The notes: a model not told the origin generated them from the letters alone. Shown: positions 37,814 through 47,953, counted from the first letter of the stretch. The stretch is DNA of 64,000 bases from Fimbriimonadaceae bacterium (GCA_022843485.1 JALHNM010000004.1:62001-126000); one strand, 5' to 3'. Translations and numbers: made by a program.

Positions 37814-40800
37814 ATGAAGCTCAAACGGGTCAAGATCGTCGGGTTCAAGACCTTCGCCGACAGGACGGAGTTCGAACTCGACGGCGACATCGTCGCCGTC
37901 GTGGGACCGAACGGCTGTGGCAAGTCCAACATCGTCGACGCCGTGCTGTGGGGCCTCGGCGAGTCGAGCGCCCGCTCCCTCCGGGCCCAGACCGGCAAGG
38001 ACGTCATCTTCGCCGGCTCCGTCATGCGCAAGGCTCTCGGGTACGCCGAGGTCAGCCTCACCTTCGACAACGAAGATGGCGCCCTCCCCCTGGACAGCCC
38101 GGAAGTGAGCGTGAGCCGCCGACTCACCCGCGGGGGCGACGCCGACTATGCCATCAACAAGCGCCCCTGCCGGCAAAAGGACGTGTACGACCTCCTCGCC
38201 GATAGCGGGCTTGGGCGCGCCGGCTACGCCATCGTCGGCCAGAGCGAGATCGACCAGGCCCTCGCCGCCTCCCCCCAGCAGCGCCGGGCCTGGATCGACG
38301 AGGCCGCCGGCGTCCACCGCTACCGCCTGCGCCGGGCCGAGGCCTCCCGGCGGCTCGACGCCGCCCAGACCCACCTCCAGCGCGTCCAGGACGTCGTCGA
38401 CGAGCTCGAGTCGCAGCTCGGGCCGCTGGAAGAAGAGGCGGCCACCGCCCGCCGCTACCGCGACCTCTCAAGCAGCCTGCGGGAGGTCGAGTGCGGGCTG
38501 CTCGCGAAGGAGTACGTCGCACTCAGTCAAAGCCTCGACGAAGCCGCCGAGCTCGGCCGACAAGCCCGGGAGACGCTCGACAAGGAGCTCGCCCTTGGCG
38601 CGAGCCTCGAAGCCGAGGCTCAGCGGCTCGAGGACGAAGCGACGACTCTGGCCGCAGAGGTCGAGACCCTCCGCGACCGCCTCCGCGAGGCCGAGGCCGC
38701 TCGGGATCAAGCCGAGACCGACCTTCGCGTGGCCCAAGCCCGACTCGACAGCCTAGACTCCGTCGAGTCGAACCTCGTCGAGGAGGCGGCGCACTCCGCC
38801 GACCGCATCGCCGCCGCCCAAGCCGACCTCCAAATCGCCGAGGTCGAGGCCACCGCCGAAGCCGCCGCCTGCCAGGAGCTTCGGGACGGCCTGGTCGGCA
38901 CCGACGAGGCCTCCACCCTCCTCCAAGCCGAGCTCGAAGCCTCCGAGAAGGCCCTCGAATCCGCCCGCCAAGCCCAGACCCTCCGCCAGCGCGCCGAAGT
39001 CGAGCAGGCCCACCATGCCCAGCGAGCCGGGGATCTCCGCGACGAGTTGGCCGGGATCGAGTCCACCCTCCCGGACCTCGACACCGCGATCGCGGAGGCC
39101 CGCCAGACCCTCGCCGCCCACGAAGCCGCCCGCGACCGGGCCCACGCCGCTGTCCAGGCCGCCGACGAGTCCCGCGAGCAGGCCCGGGCCAGCCGGGAGA
39201 CCCTCGCCGCCCGCCACCGGGAGGTTCTCAGCCGGGCCGCCACCCTCGACGGCAAGCGACGCGGGATCGAAGCCACCATCGACGCCCACGAGGGCCTCGC
39301 CCAAGGCGCCCGCGCCGTGATGGAGCTTCTCCGGGCCGGGCGCCTCCACGGCTCCTACCGCCCGCTCGGGGAGTGCCTCGAAGTCGACACCGACCTGGCG
39401 ATGGCGATCGACACCGCCCTCGGTGCCGCCGCCAACGACCTCGTCGTCCCCGACGAAGCCCACGCCAAGCGGGCCATCGCCCTCCTCAAGGAAGAGCGCC
39501 TGGGCCGGGCCACCTTCCAGCCGACCAGCCTCGTCCGCCCGCAATCCCCCGGACCAGAGGCCGACGGGCTCATCCGCGAACCCGGCGTCGTCGGTTGGGC
39601 CGCGCGGCTCGTCTCGTGCGACGCCGCCGTCCGGCCGGTCGTCGAGAGCCTGCTCGGCCGAGTCCTCGTGGTCGAGTCGCTCGACGACGCCCTCCGCCTC
39701 ACCAAGACCCGGGGCTGGAGCCGGATCGTCACCCGCGATGGGGAAGTCGTCCAAAGCAGCGGGTCCGTGACCGGCGGCCGAGCCGCCCGTCAACCGGTCG
39801 GCCTCGTCCAGCGCCGGGCCGAGCTCCTCGACACTGTCGATCAGATCGAGGTGCTCAAGGCCGAACTGGACGCGATCGACCGTGACCAAGCCGCCGCCGA
39901 GGCCACCCTCGAGGGGTTCGCCGAGGCCAAGGCCGCCGCCCAAGAGACTCTCGGAGAGACGACCCGCGAGCGTGACGACGCCAAGGCCTGGCTCGCCAAC
40001 CTCGAGCACGAGGCCGCCGCCACCCACCGCGCCCGCACGAAGGCCCTCAACGAACTCGAGGCCCTTACCGCCCCCACGCTCCTCGACGCCCAGGAGGTCG
40101 ACCTTCCTGCCGTCCAGGAGGCTCGCGACGAGGCTTGGCGCCGCTACACCGCCCACGCCAAAGACGCCGAGGCCGCCGAGTCTCGCCTGGTCGAGGCCCT
40201 CGCCCGTGTGCAAGCCGCCGAACGCCGCCGTCACGAGGCCGAGCGACGCCTCGCCGGGGCGCGCGACGCCGAGGAGCAGCGCGTCCGCCGCCAGGGCGAC
40301 CTCGGCCCAGAGCGCGACCGGCACCGTACCGCGATCGCCGAGGCCACCGGTCGCCGCGACATCGCCGCCGCCCAAGCTCAGACCCTTGGAGAGGCGCTCG
40401 CCGCAAAGTCTCTGGACCGCGCAGGCCGCCAAGACCAAGCCCGGGAGCAGGCCCGCCTCGCCCACGAGTCCGCCGTCGCCGCCCGCGAGGCCGAGGCCAA
40501 GCTCCACGAGACCGAGCTCACCCGCGCCCGCCAGGACTCGAAACGTGCCGCCGTCCTCGAGCGGCTCCTCGAAGACTACGGTCTCGACGCCCCCGCTGCG
40601 ACCGCCTTCGCCGCTGCAACCGAGCTCCCCTCCGACGCTGCCCAGGTCGCCGCCCAACTCCGACGTGACATGAAGGCCCTCGGCGAAGTCAACCTCGGCA
40701 CCGTCGAACTCTACGAACGGCTCAGCGAGCGGCACGCCGAACTGAAGGGCCAGCTGGACGACGTCGCCTCTGGACGGGACGAACTCCAAGCCAGCGTCGC

Positions 40801-41317
40801 CGAACTCGACCGCATGACCGGCGAGAAGTTCCGGGCGACCTTCGCCCTCGTCCAAGCCGAGTTCTCGCGCACGTTCCAGAAGCTCTTCGGGGGCGGGGAA
40901 GGGGTGCTCAAGCTCGTCTCGGGCGAAGGGCCGAACGACGACGGCGTCGAGGTCGAGGTCACCGTCCCCGGCAAGAAGCGGCAGCACCTGAGCCTGCTCA
41001 GCGGTGGCGAACGGGCCATGAGCGCGATCGCCTTCTTGTTCGCTCTGCTCCGGGTCAAGCCGAGCCCGCTCGTGGTCCTCGACGAGGTGGACGCGCCGCT
41101 CGACGGCCGCAACGTGGAACGCTTCATCGGCATCCTCCGCGAGTTCGCAGGCACCACCCAGTTCATCGTCGTCACCCACAACCCGACGACGATGGAGAGC
41201 GCCGACGTCTGGTTCGGCGTGACCATGCAGGAGCCCGGGGTCAGCACGCTCATCCCCTTCCGCACCCCACCCCGCAGCCCCGACGTCCTCCCCCCGGGCA
41301 CCTCGCTCAAGGGCTGA
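37814..41317 (+). CDS. smc: Chromosome segregation protein SMC
   Basis: The 1167-residue condensin ATPase. The Walker A motif GPNGCGKS is at residues 31-38, followed by the VGQSEIDQALA region. Two long coiled-coil arms (about 170-500 and 660-1000, rich in Ala, Glu, Arg and Leu) flank a hinge near residues 505-650 that keeps the Gly-rich SSGSVTGG-type segment. The C-terminal head has the signature LSLLSGGERAMSAIAF and Walker B PLVVLDEVDAPLDGRN. scpA and scpB are not in the window. It begins 16 bases after the flavin reductase gene. Confidence 0.97.
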   Translation: MKLKRVKIVGFKTFADRTEFELDGDIVAVVGPNGCGKSNIVDAVLWGLGESSARSLRAQTGKDVIFAGSVMRKALGYAEVSLTFDNEDGALPLDSPEVSVSRRLTRGGDADYAINKRPCRQKDVYDLLADSGLGRAGYAIVGQSEIDQALAASPQQRRAWIDEAAGVHRYRLRRAEASRRLDAAQTHLQRVQDVVDELESQLGPLEEEAATARRYRDLSSSLREVECGLLAKEYVALSQSLDEAAELGRQARETLDKELALGASLEAEAQRLEDEATTLAAEVETLRDRLREAEAARDQAETDLRVAQARLDSLDSVESNLVEEAAHSADRIAAAQADLQIAEVEATAEAAACQELRDGLVGTDEASTLLQAELEASEKALESARQAQTLRQRAEVEQAHHAQRAGDLRDELAGIESTLPDLDTAIAEARQTLAAHEAARDRAHAAVQAADESREQARASRETLAARHREVLSRAATLDGKRRGIEATIDAHEGLAQGARAVMELLRAGRLHGSYRPLGECLEVDTDLAMAIDTALGAAANDLVVPDEAHAKRAIALLKEERLGRATFQPTSLVRPQSPGPEADGLIREPGVVGWAARLVSCDAAVRPVVESLLGRVLVVESLDDALRLTKTRGWSRIVTRDGEVVQSSGSVTGGRAARQPVGLVQRRAELLDTVDQIEVLKAELDAIDRDQAAAEATLEGFAEAKAAAQETLGETTRERDDAKAWLANLEHEAAATHRARTKALNELEALTAPTLLDAQEVDLPAVQEARDEAWRRYTAHAKDAEAAESRLVEALARVQAAERRRHEAERRLAGARDAEEQRVRRQGDLGPERDRHRTAIAEATGRRDIAAAQAQTLGEALAAKSLDRAGRQDQAREQARLAHESAVAAREAEAKLHETELTRARQDSKRAAVLERLLEDYGLDAPAATAFAAATELPSDAAQVAAQLRRDMKALGEVNLGTVELYERLSERHAELKGQLDDVASGRDELQASVAELDRMTGEKFRATFALVQAEFSRTFQKLFGGGEGVLKLVSGEGPNDDGVEVEVTVPGKKRQHLSLLSGGERAMSAIAFLFALLRVKPSPLVVLDEVDAPLDGRNVERFIGILREFAGTTQFIVVTHNPTTMESADVWFGVTMQEPGVSTLIPFRTPPRSPDVLPPGTSLKG

Positions 41318-41400
41318 GCTTCCACTGGCCCCGCCCGCCGACCCCCCGTTGCCCACCTGGAGTAACCTCCAGCCCCGACCCTCCGTCGGGGAAGCGAACG

Positions 41401-41946
41401 ATGCGAGACCGCCTCCAGCGCGCAGTTAAGTGGGCCGCCCGCCAGCACTTCGGGCAGTGGCGGGAGGGCGACTCCCCGCTGCCGTACCTGCAGCACCCGA
41501 TCGACGTGATGACCCGAGTCCGTTACACCGGTGGGGTCACCGACGACGTCGTGCTCTGCGCCGCCGTCCTCCACGACACCCTCGAGGAGACCCAAGCCCA
41601 AGACGAAGAGATCGTCGAGAAGTTCGGGCCGGACGTGGCCGCCCTCGTTCGCGAGCTCACCCGGTCGGAGCCCACTCTCGACGAGGTCGCCGGGCTCGAA
41701 AAAGACGAGGTCTGGCAGCTCCGGGCCGACCGGCTCCTCGCCGAAGTCGAGGCGATGTCCCCCGCCGCCCAGACCGTCAAGCTCGCCGACCGCCTCTCGA
41801 ACCTCGAAGAGGCCGTCCGTACGAAGGCCGGCCCCAAGCTCGACCGTTACGTCTGGCAGTCCCGGCGCCTCCTCGGGGTCGTGCCCCGCGAGGTCAACCC
41901 GCAGCTCTGGGACGCCCTCTCCGCGGTCGTCTCGAGCCTCGAGTAG
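41401..41946 (+). CDS. MESH1-like HD-domain hydrolase
   Basis: A 181-residue stand-alone HD-domain protein resembling the hydrolase half of RelA/SpoT (MESH1/small alarmone hydrolase type). The expected metal-binding residues are in YLQHPIDVMTRV, CAAVLHDTLEET and VKLADRLSNLEEAV. There is no synthetase or TGS/ACT domain. It might degrade (p)ppGpp or related nucleotides; specificity cannot be read from sequence. It starts at an ATG 83 bases after smc and may be on its own transcript. Confidence 0.8.
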   Translation: MRDRLQRAVKWAARQHFGQWREGDSPLPYLQHPIDVMTRVRYTGGVTDDVVLCAAVLHDTLEETQAQDEEIVEKFGPDVAALVRELTRSEPTLDEVAGLEKDEVWQLRADRLLAEVEAMSPAAQTVKLADRLSNLEEAVRTKAGPKLDRYVWQSRRLLGVVPREVNPQLWDALSAVVSSLE

Positions 41947-41969
41947 CCACCGTCCGCCATACTCCGGCC

Positions 41970-42863
41970 GTGCGCCCTCGGCCGCAGACCAGGGACGACA
42001 GAGCAGCGTGGGCCTTCGTCGCTCCCGCCCTCGTCCATCTGGTCCTCTTCGCGCTGGCCCCCATCGTCGTCGCGTTCGGCGTGTCCCTCTTCGATTGGAA
42101 GGTGCTCAAGGGCACGATGCCCTTCGTCGGCCTCGGGACGTACGCCGGCGTCCTCTCGGACGAAGGTTTCTGGAATGCGATGGGCAACTCGCTCGAGTTT
42201 GCCTTCCTCAGCGTCCCGACCGGGATGGCCGTCGCCCTCGCGGTGGCCGTGCTCGTGACCCAACAGCTCCGCGGCCTGGGGTTCTTCCGGACGGTCTACT
42301 ACGTCCCCGCCGTGAGCAGCGGGGTGGCCGTCTCGATGCTCTGGATCTACGTCTACCTCCCCGAGAGCGGGCTCATCAACGCCACGACCCGCCTCTTCGG
42401 GATCGCGAGCGTGGACTTCCTCAACGACCCGGCCTGGGCGATGCCCGCGCTCGCGTTCATGGCGGTCTGGACCGGGCTCGGGCCGAAGATGGTCGTCTAC
42501 GCGGCTGGGCTCCTCGCGATCCCCCCCGCCGTTCACGAGGCCGCCGCTCTTGACGGCGCCGTGGGCTGGCGTCGGTTCTGGGCCGTGACCTGGCCTCTGC
42601 TCGGCCCGACCCACCTCTTCGTCCTCGTCACCGCCACGATCGGCGCCCTTCAGGTCTTCACCCCCGTCTACACGATGACCCGCGGCGGGCCGATGGGCGC
42701 GACCGACGTCGTCGGCTACCACATCTACACCGAGGCCTGGGTGCGTTTCCACGTCTCGACAGCCGCGGCCCAATCCTTCCTTCTCCTACTCGTGACGGGG
42801 GCGGCGGCCTGGCTCCAGTTCCGGCTCCTGCGCGACCAGGCCGCGGGGTGGGGGGCAGCGTGA
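41970..42863 (+). CDS. Sugar ABC transporter permease (UgpA/MalF type)
   Basis: A 297-residue inner-membrane permease of a carbohydrate importer. It has six membrane segments and the EAA loop AVHEAAALDGAVGWRRFWAVTWPLLGP, which contacts the ATPase. The start is a GTG at 41970, six bases after CATACT. Open sequence upstream of this GTG is a shadow of the HD gene. The binding protein and ATPase are not encoded nearby, so the permease pair must work with components elsewhere. Confidence 0.9.
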   Translation: MRPRPQTRDDRAAWAFVAPALVHLVLFALAPIVVAFGVSLFDWKVLKGTMPFVGLGTYAGVLSDEGFWNAMGNSLEFAFLSVPTGMAVALAVAVLVTQQLRGLGFFRTVYYVPAVSSGVAVSMLWIYVYLPESGLINATTRLFGIASVDFLNDPAWAMPALAFMAVWTGLGPKMVVYAAGLLAIPPAVHEAAALDGAVGWRRFWAVTWPLLGPTHLFVLVTATIGALQVFTPVYTMTRGGPMGATDVVGYHIYTEAWVRFHVSTAAAQSFLLLLVTGAAAWLQFRLLRDQAAGWGAA

Positions 42864-43684
42864 GCCCAGTCCGAAGGGTGGCGGCCTACGCCGTCCTCGT
42901 CGCCCTCGCCGCGTTCCTCCTCGCTCCGTTCGTCTGGATGGGGCTCGTCTCGCTCCACCCAAGTCGGTCGCCCATCCCGGACCTCGCCACGATCATCCCG
43001 CGCCAGCCCGCCTGGGACAACTATGCGACCGTCCTTGTCGGAACCGACCTGCCCGTGGCCCGGTTCGCCCTCAACTCGCTCGTCGTCACATCGCTCGTCG
43101 TCGGGGGGCAGCTCCTCGTCTGTAGCCTCGCCGCGTTCGCCTTCGCGCGCCTCGACTGGCGGGGGCGCGAGACCGTCTTCGCCCTCTTCCTCCTCAGCCT
43201 CATGATCGCCGGGCCCGTGACCCAGATCCCGGTGTTCCTCATGCTCCGCGCAGTGGGGGCACTCGACACCCTGCTCGCCCTCGTCGCCCCCGGGGTCGGC
43301 AGCGCGTTCGGGGTCTTCCTATTGCGGCAGGCCTTCTTGGCGGTGCCCCGTGAGCTTGACGAGGCGGCCCGCATCGACGGTGCCTCGCACTGGACTGTCT
43401 ACGCCCGCGTCGTCCTCCCCCTGAGTGGGTCTGCCCTCGCCACGCTCGGGGCCTTTGCCTTCATCGCGACCTGGACCGACTTCTTCTGGCCGCTCCTGGC
43501 CACGAGCAGCCTTGAGAACCGCACCCTCGAGGTCGGCCTCAGCGTGTTCAAGGACAGTTATGGCGGCACCGACTGGCCGCTCCAGATGGCGGCCGCCGTC
43601 ATCGTCCTCGCCCCGCTCCTCCTCGTCTTCCTCGCCCTACAGCGGTACTTCGTCCGTGGGGTCACGCTTGGGAGCGGCAAGTAG
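42860..43684 (+). CDS. Sugar ABC transporter permease (UgpE/MalG type)
   Basis: The second permease, 274 residues, with six membrane segments and the EAA loop ELDEAARIDGASHWTVYARVVLPLS. It overlaps its partner by four bases (GTGA), indicating translational coupling. The terminal LQRYFVRGVTLGSGK is typical of the family's cytoplasmic end. Substrate is probably a sugar or polyol, judging from family only. Confidence 0.92.
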   Translation: MSPVRRVAAYAVLVALAAFLLAPFVWMGLVSLHPSRSPIPDLATIIPRQPAWDNYATVLVGTDLPVARFALNSLVVTSLVVGGQLLVCSLAAFAFARLDWRGRETVFALFLLSLMIAGPVTQIPVFLMLRAVGALDTLLALVAPGVGSAFGVFLLRQAFLAVPRELDEAARIDGASHWTVYARVVLPLSGSALATLGAFAFIATWTDFFWPLLATSSLENRTLEVGLSVFKDSYGGTDWPLQMAAAVIVLAPLLLVFLALQRYFVRGVTLGSGK

Positions 43685-43700
43685 CCGCTGACCCTCGGGC

Positions 43701-43706
43701 TAAACT
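43701..43706 (+). promoter_or_regulatory. -10-like hexamer for the beta-helix gene
   Basis: TAAACT ends nine bases before the ATG at 43716; no Shine-Dalgarno sequence is present. Confidence 0.4.
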
Positions 43707-43715
43707 GCCCCTGTC

Positions 43716-46100
43716 ATGCTGGCCGCACTGCTCGCCGTGTCGACGATGCCCACTCCCCCTCTCCCCGAGGTCGAGCTCAAGCCCGGGCTCGTGATCCGCC
43801 AGAGCGTCCGGGTCAAGCCGGGCACGTACTCGATCCCGAACGCCGACGCCACCGGTAAGGCGGGGGCCATCGTCATCGAGGGGGCGGACATCACGGTCGA
43901 TTTCCAGGGCGCCACGATCCGCGGCACGCCTGAGACCGCCCGGCCCGACCAGCGCGCCGGAACCGGCATCACCGTCCGTGGCGCCAAGGTGACCCTGCGC
44001 AACGCCAACGTCCACGGCTACAAGGTCGGCCTCGCCGCCTGGGGCGTCCCGGGGTTCACTCTCGTCGACTCGGACTTCTCCTACAACTGGAAGCAGCGAC
44101 TGCTGAGCGACCGGGAGAAGGAAGACCTCGCCGACTGGATGAGCTTCCACCGGAACGAGAAGGACGAGTGGCTCCGCTACGGGGCCGCGGTCTACCTCCG
44201 CGATTGCGACGACGCCAAAGTCCGCGGCGTCCGGGCCTGGGGGGGCCAGTGCGGGCTTATGATGACCGACTGCGACCGGGGGTTCGTCGTGAACAACGAC
44301 ATGTCGTTCCTCAGCGCGGTCGGTCTCGGGCTCTACCGCTCGAACGAGAACCGGGTCCTCCACAACAAGTTCGACTGGTGCGTCCGGGGCTACTCCCACG
44401 GCGTCTACAGCCGAGGTCAGGACTCGACCGGGATCCTCATCTACGAGCAGTCGAACTGGAACGTCTTCGCCTACAACTCCGCCACCCACGGAGGCGACGG
44501 GTTCTTCCTCTGGGCCGGCCAGACGACGATGGACAGCGGGGAAGGGGGGTGCAACTTCAACCTTCTCTACGGCAACGACTTCAGCCACGCCCCCGCGAAC
44601 GGCATCGAGGCGACGTTCAGCCGCAACACCTTCGCCAACAACCTCCTTCTGGAGTGCGGGAACGGTGTGTGGGGGGGCTACAGCTTCGACACCCTCATCG
44701 TCGGCAACGTGTTCGGGCTTAACGGGTCCGGTGTGGCCATCGAGCACGGCCAGTTCAACCGCATCGAGCACAACGTGTTCGACCACGAGGGGATCGCCGT
44801 TCGGCTCTGGGCGAACGACCGGCCCCAAGACCCGAACTGGGGCTACCCGAAGTTCCGCGATACCCGCAACGTCGGCACGCTCGTTCAGGGCAACAGTTTC
44901 GTCTCGAGCGCCGTCGTGGCCCTTGACCTCGGCCTCGGCGAGCGGCTCGACGTCCGCGACAACGATTTCGCCTTGAACCGCCGGGCGCTCGACCTGAAGC
45001 CTGCGCTCCGATCGGCGACGCTCCTCGGCAACACCCTGCTCGGCCCGGCCGAGGACTGGCCCCGCCCGGGCGTCACCGCCGAGGGCACGCGCCACGTCTC
45101 GATGGACCCCCGCCCCGCACGGGTGACGATTCGCACGAGCATGATCAGCGACGCGAGCGCGGACGACCAAGTCCGGTCCCAGCTCGACCGGCTCGTCGGC
45201 TTGTGGCAGCCGTGGCCCGACCAGGGTCGGCCGATGGCCCCCGCTGGGCTCCCGCCCGTCCGCGCCGCGGCCGTCGAGGCCCGGCTCCGAGAGCTCGCTC
45301 CGGCCCGCGTCCCGGGAGGCATGGATCCCTTCCTGGCCCCCGACCACCCGCGAGGCCGGGAGTTCATCATCGTGGACGAATGGGGCCCGTACGACTTTCG
45401 GCGTCCCATCCTTCACGAAACGAGCCGCCGGAAGGTCGAGGGCGGGGAGGAGGTCACGTTCCGGATCCTCGGGCCGAAGGGCCGGTGGCGGCTCGTCGAG
45501 GGACGGGGCCTGACCCCCTCCGCTCGCAACGGGGCTGTGCCCGGCGAGGTAAAGGCCACGATCCGCGGCACCGGCGCCCGCGACGTCCGACTCGCCCTCA
45601 GCTACACCGGCGAGGCGACGGTCGACCACCGAGGCGTCGCCACTCCCCAAGGGCGACCAGTACCGTTCGGCTGGTCGGAGTCCAGGTTCCCGATCGATTG
45701 GACCGTCAAGTGGTTCCGCTGGGACACGGCGAGCGATCCCCGGACTCAGCCCGAGGCTTTTGCAGAGATCTTGAAGGGGACTGCGGTGCGGGAGGTCAAG
45801 ACCGAGGCCCTCGACGTCGTCCTTCCCCGTGGGGGCGTACCCGACACGTACTTCGCGACCCTTGCCGAGGGGTCCTTCTCCGCTCCTCCCGGCGACTACC
45901 TGATCGAGCTCACCACCGATGACGGCGCCCGGGTCTGGCTCGACGGCGAGCCGCTCGTGGAAGACGCATGGAAGTACCAAGGGCCGACCACATACGCCCG
46001 GAAGCTCCGTCTCTCCGGGGCTCACCGGCTCCGGGTGGAGCATTTCCAGATCGACGGCTACAGCACCTTGCGGCTCAAAGTCCGCCGCGCATCGCCGTAG
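43716..46100 (+). CDS. Secreted parallel beta-helix protein with PA14 domain
   Basis: A 794-residue protein with a short, weak signal peptide. Residues about 40-430 are a right-handed parallel beta-helix of the NosD/pectate-lyase-like type, with repeated strand turns such as GFVVNNDMSFLSAVGLGLYRSNENRVLHNKF. A middle domain (about 500-690) is beta-rich and unassigned. The last 130 residues are PA14-like (GSFSAPPGDYLIELTTDDGARVWLDGEPLVEDAW), usually a sugar-binding module. It probably binds or cleaves a polysaccharide. It follows two sugar-permease genes after 31 bases. Confidence 0.82.
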   Translation: MLAALLAVSTMPTPPLPEVELKPGLVIRQSVRVKPGTYSIPNADATGKAGAIVIEGADITVDFQGATIRGTPETARPDQRAGTGITVRGAKVTLRNANVHGYKVGLAAWGVPGFTLVDSDFSYNWKQRLLSDREKEDLADWMSFHRNEKDEWLRYGAAVYLRDCDDAKVRGVRAWGGQCGLMMTDCDRGFVVNNDMSFLSAVGLGLYRSNENRVLHNKFDWCVRGYSHGVYSRGQDSTGILIYEQSNWNVFAYNSATHGGDGFFLWAGQTTMDSGEGGCNFNLLYGNDFSHAPANGIEATFSRNTFANNLLLECGNGVWGGYSFDTLIVGNVFGLNGSGVAIEHGQFNRIEHNVFDHEGIAVRLWANDRPQDPNWGYPKFRDTRNVGTLVQGNSFVSSAVVALDLGLGERLDVRDNDFALNRRALDLKPALRSATLLGNTLLGPAEDWPRPGVTAEGTRHVSMDPRPARVTIRTSMISDASADDQVRSQLDRLVGLWQPWPDQGRPMAPAGLPPVRAAAVEARLRELAPARVPGGMDPFLAPDHPRGREFIIVDEWGPYDFRRPILHETSRRKVEGGEEVTFRILGPKGRWRLVEGRGLTPSARNGAVPGEVKATIRGTGARDVRLALSYTGEATVDHRGVATPQGRPVPFGWSESRFPIDWTVKWFRWDTASDPRTQPEAFAEILKGTAVREVKTEALDVVLPRGGVPDTYFATLAEGSFSAPPGDYLIELTTDDGARVWLDGEPLVEDAWKYQGPTTYARKLRLSGAHRLRVEHFQIDGYSTLRLKVRRASP

Positions 46101-46123
46101 CTCAAGTGCGCATCGGGGAAAAA

Positions 46124-46144
46124 GGGTGCCACAGAATGGCACCC
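46124..46144 (-). terminator. Intrinsic terminator of pepF
   Basis: GGGTGCCA (46124-46131) and TGGCACCC (46137-46144) form an 8-bp stem with a CAGAA loop. On the minus strand it is followed by TTTTTCCCC, a proper U-tract nine bases past the pepF stop region. Confidence 0.9.
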
Positions 46145-46153
46145 CTCCAATCC

Positions 46154-47938
46154 CTAGGCAACGGCCGATTCGAATGCAGAGACGTCGTCCGCGATGACCG
46201 ACAGCGACCCCGCCCAGAAGCCCTTGTCCCGCAGGTCGATCCCGAACTCGCGGGTCAGGGCGTGGCCGTCCTCCATCCCCGTCCGCGAGAGCAGGTCGCG
46301 GTACCGCTCGACGAACCCCGCAGGCTCGCGCTGGTAGACCGCGAACAGGCCCAACCCGAACAACAGCCCGAACGTGTAGGGGTAGTTGTAGAACGCCCGC
46401 GACGAGTAGTAGTGCGGTTTCGCCGCCCACATGTACGGGTGGAGCAGGTCGCCGTCGAGCCCGTCGCCGTACGTCTCGCGCTGGGCAGTGAGCATCGTCT
46501 CGCAGAGCTCCCGGCCCGAGAGCTCGCGGTCCTCGCGACGTTCGGCCACTTCCCGCTCGAACTGGAACCGCGAACCGATATCGACCACGACCTGGCACGA
46601 ACCCTGAAGCGCCGCCTCGAGGATCGAGACCCGCTCCTCCGCCCCGACCTCGGCCAGCGCGGCCCGCTTGATAACCGTCTCGCAGAAGATGCTCGCCGTC
46701 TCCGCGAACGTCATCGGGGTCTCCCGCTGTGCCGCCGTCCTTCCGTCCAGGCAGAGGTTGTGGTAGGCGTGGCCCAGCTCATGGGCCAGTGTCGAGACCG
46801 ATCCGAACGCAGGTTTATAGTTCATCAGGATCCGGCTCTCGTCGCCGCGGGTCCCCATGCAGAAGGCCCCGTCGCCCTTGCCCGGCCTCGCCCCTGCGTC
46901 GGTCCAGCGCTCCCGCGAGGCCCGTCGCGCCAGCTCGCCCAGCCCCGGCTCGAACGTGTCGAACTTCTCGGCCACGAACCGCTCCGCCTCGTCCCACCCC
47001 CACTCCCGACCGTCCCCGACCGGCGCGAAGAGGTCGTACCAGGGGAGTCCACCCGGGTGCCCCAAGGCCTTGGCTTTAGCCCGGAGGTACCGGCGCAAGA
47101 CCGGATAGGCGTCGCGGCAGGCCGAGAGCATCGCCTCGAGGGTCTCCCGGTCCGTCCCGTTGTCGAAGAGCGCTTCGTCCAGCAGTGAGTCCCACCCCCG
47201 CTTCTTCGCGAGCCGGCCCGACTCGCCCTTGATCGAGTTCATAGCCGCCGCCAAGACCGTCTCGTTCGCCTTCCAGGCGTCGAGCTCGGCGTGGTACGCC
47301 TCCCGCCGCAGGTCGGCGTCCGCGTCGTAGGCGTAACTCCGCAGCTCGCTGATCGTGGCCTGCCCGCCGCGGAAGGGAACCGAGATCTGGCTGCCCACGT
47401 TCCGGTGGAGCCGCGACCAGGCCCCGCCCCCCGTGTCGTAGAGGTCGGCCGCCAGTTCCTCTTCCCGAGGGCTCAACTGGTGCTCGGCCTGAACCTTGGC
47501 GCGGCGCAGGAAGTAGCTGTGCTCCGCCGCCACCCCGCCGTGGCCGATGAGCGCCTCGACGTCGAGCCGTCCGACCCAGGCCGTATACCTGGTCGCGAGC
47601 TTCGACAGGGACGTCATCGGTCTCGCCATCTGGCTCAGCCAGGAAGCGGCCGCCTCGTTCCTGGAGTCGGTGGAGACGTACGAGTACACGAACGCCCGCA
47701 CGACCCGCCAGCGCTCTTCGAGGCCGTTCTGCGCCGTCAGGAGTTCGCCTGCCTGTCCGGCCACTTCCGCGTCGACCGCAAGCGGCTCCCCGCCGTCGAT
47801 CCCGAGCGCGTCGAACCGCTCCGTCAGCCGGTCGGTCGCCAGGGTCGCCTCCTCGAACGCGGTCGCGAACTCGGGCGACTCCAGGGAAGGGAAGTAGGGC
47901 GTCATGTCCCACGTTGGGAGTGCGGTCGTCGCGCTCAT
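46154..47938 (-). CDS. pepF: M3 family oligoendopeptidase F
   Basis: A cytoplasmic zinc peptidase that degrades oligopeptides. The 594-residue protein has the M3 zinc motif HELGHAYH at about residue 380, the third ligand Glu in FAETASIFCE, and substrate-side blocks such as HPYMWAAKPHYYSSRAFYNYPYTFG. The all-helical N-terminal half matches PepF rather than thimet oligopeptidase. The ATG at 47938 is used; an in-frame GTG two codons upstream is possible. A TAGGAT element lies nine bases before it. Confidence 0.93.
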   Translation of the reverse strand: MSATTALPTWDMTPYFPSLESPEFATAFEEATLATDRLTERFDALGIDGGEPLAVDAEVAGQAGELLTAQNGLEERWRVVRAFVYSYVSTDSRNEAAASWLSQMARPMTSLSKLATRYTAWVGRLDVEALIGHGGVAAEHSYFLRRAKVQAEHQLSPREEELAADLYDTGGGAWSRLHRNVGSQISVPFRGGQATISELRSYAYDADADLRREAYHAELDAWKANETVLAAAMNSIKGESGRLAKKRGWDSLLDEALFDNGTDRETLEAMLSACRDAYPVLRRYLRAKAKALGHPGGLPWYDLFAPVGDGREWGWDEAERFVAEKFDTFEPGLGELARRASRERWTDAGARPGKGDGAFCMGTRGDESRILMNYKPAFGSVSTLAHELGHAYHNLCLDGRTAAQRETPMTFAETASIFCETVIKRAALAEVGAEERVSILEAALQGSCQVVVDIGSRFQFEREVAERREDRELSGRELCETMLTAQRETYGDGLDGDLLHPYMWAAKPHYYSSRAFYNYPYTFGLLFGLGLFAVYQREPAGFVERYRDLLSRTGMEDGHALTREFGIDLRDKGFWAGSLSVIADDVSAFESAVA

Positions 47939-47947
47939 CGTCACTCT

Positions 47948-47953
47948 ATCCTA
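47948..47953 (-). promoter_or_regulatory. -10-like hexamer upstream of pepF
   Basis: TAGGAT (4 of 6 to the consensus) ends nine bases before the pepF ATG at 47938. It is weaker than the other examples. Confidence 0.3.

Noticed and set aside
38753-41356. Very long minus-strand open frame (867 codons) antisense to smc
   Set aside because: It is a shadow caused by the high GC of the smc coiled-coil codons; its translation is repetitive Gly/Leu/Glu/Val with no domain, and smc is certain.
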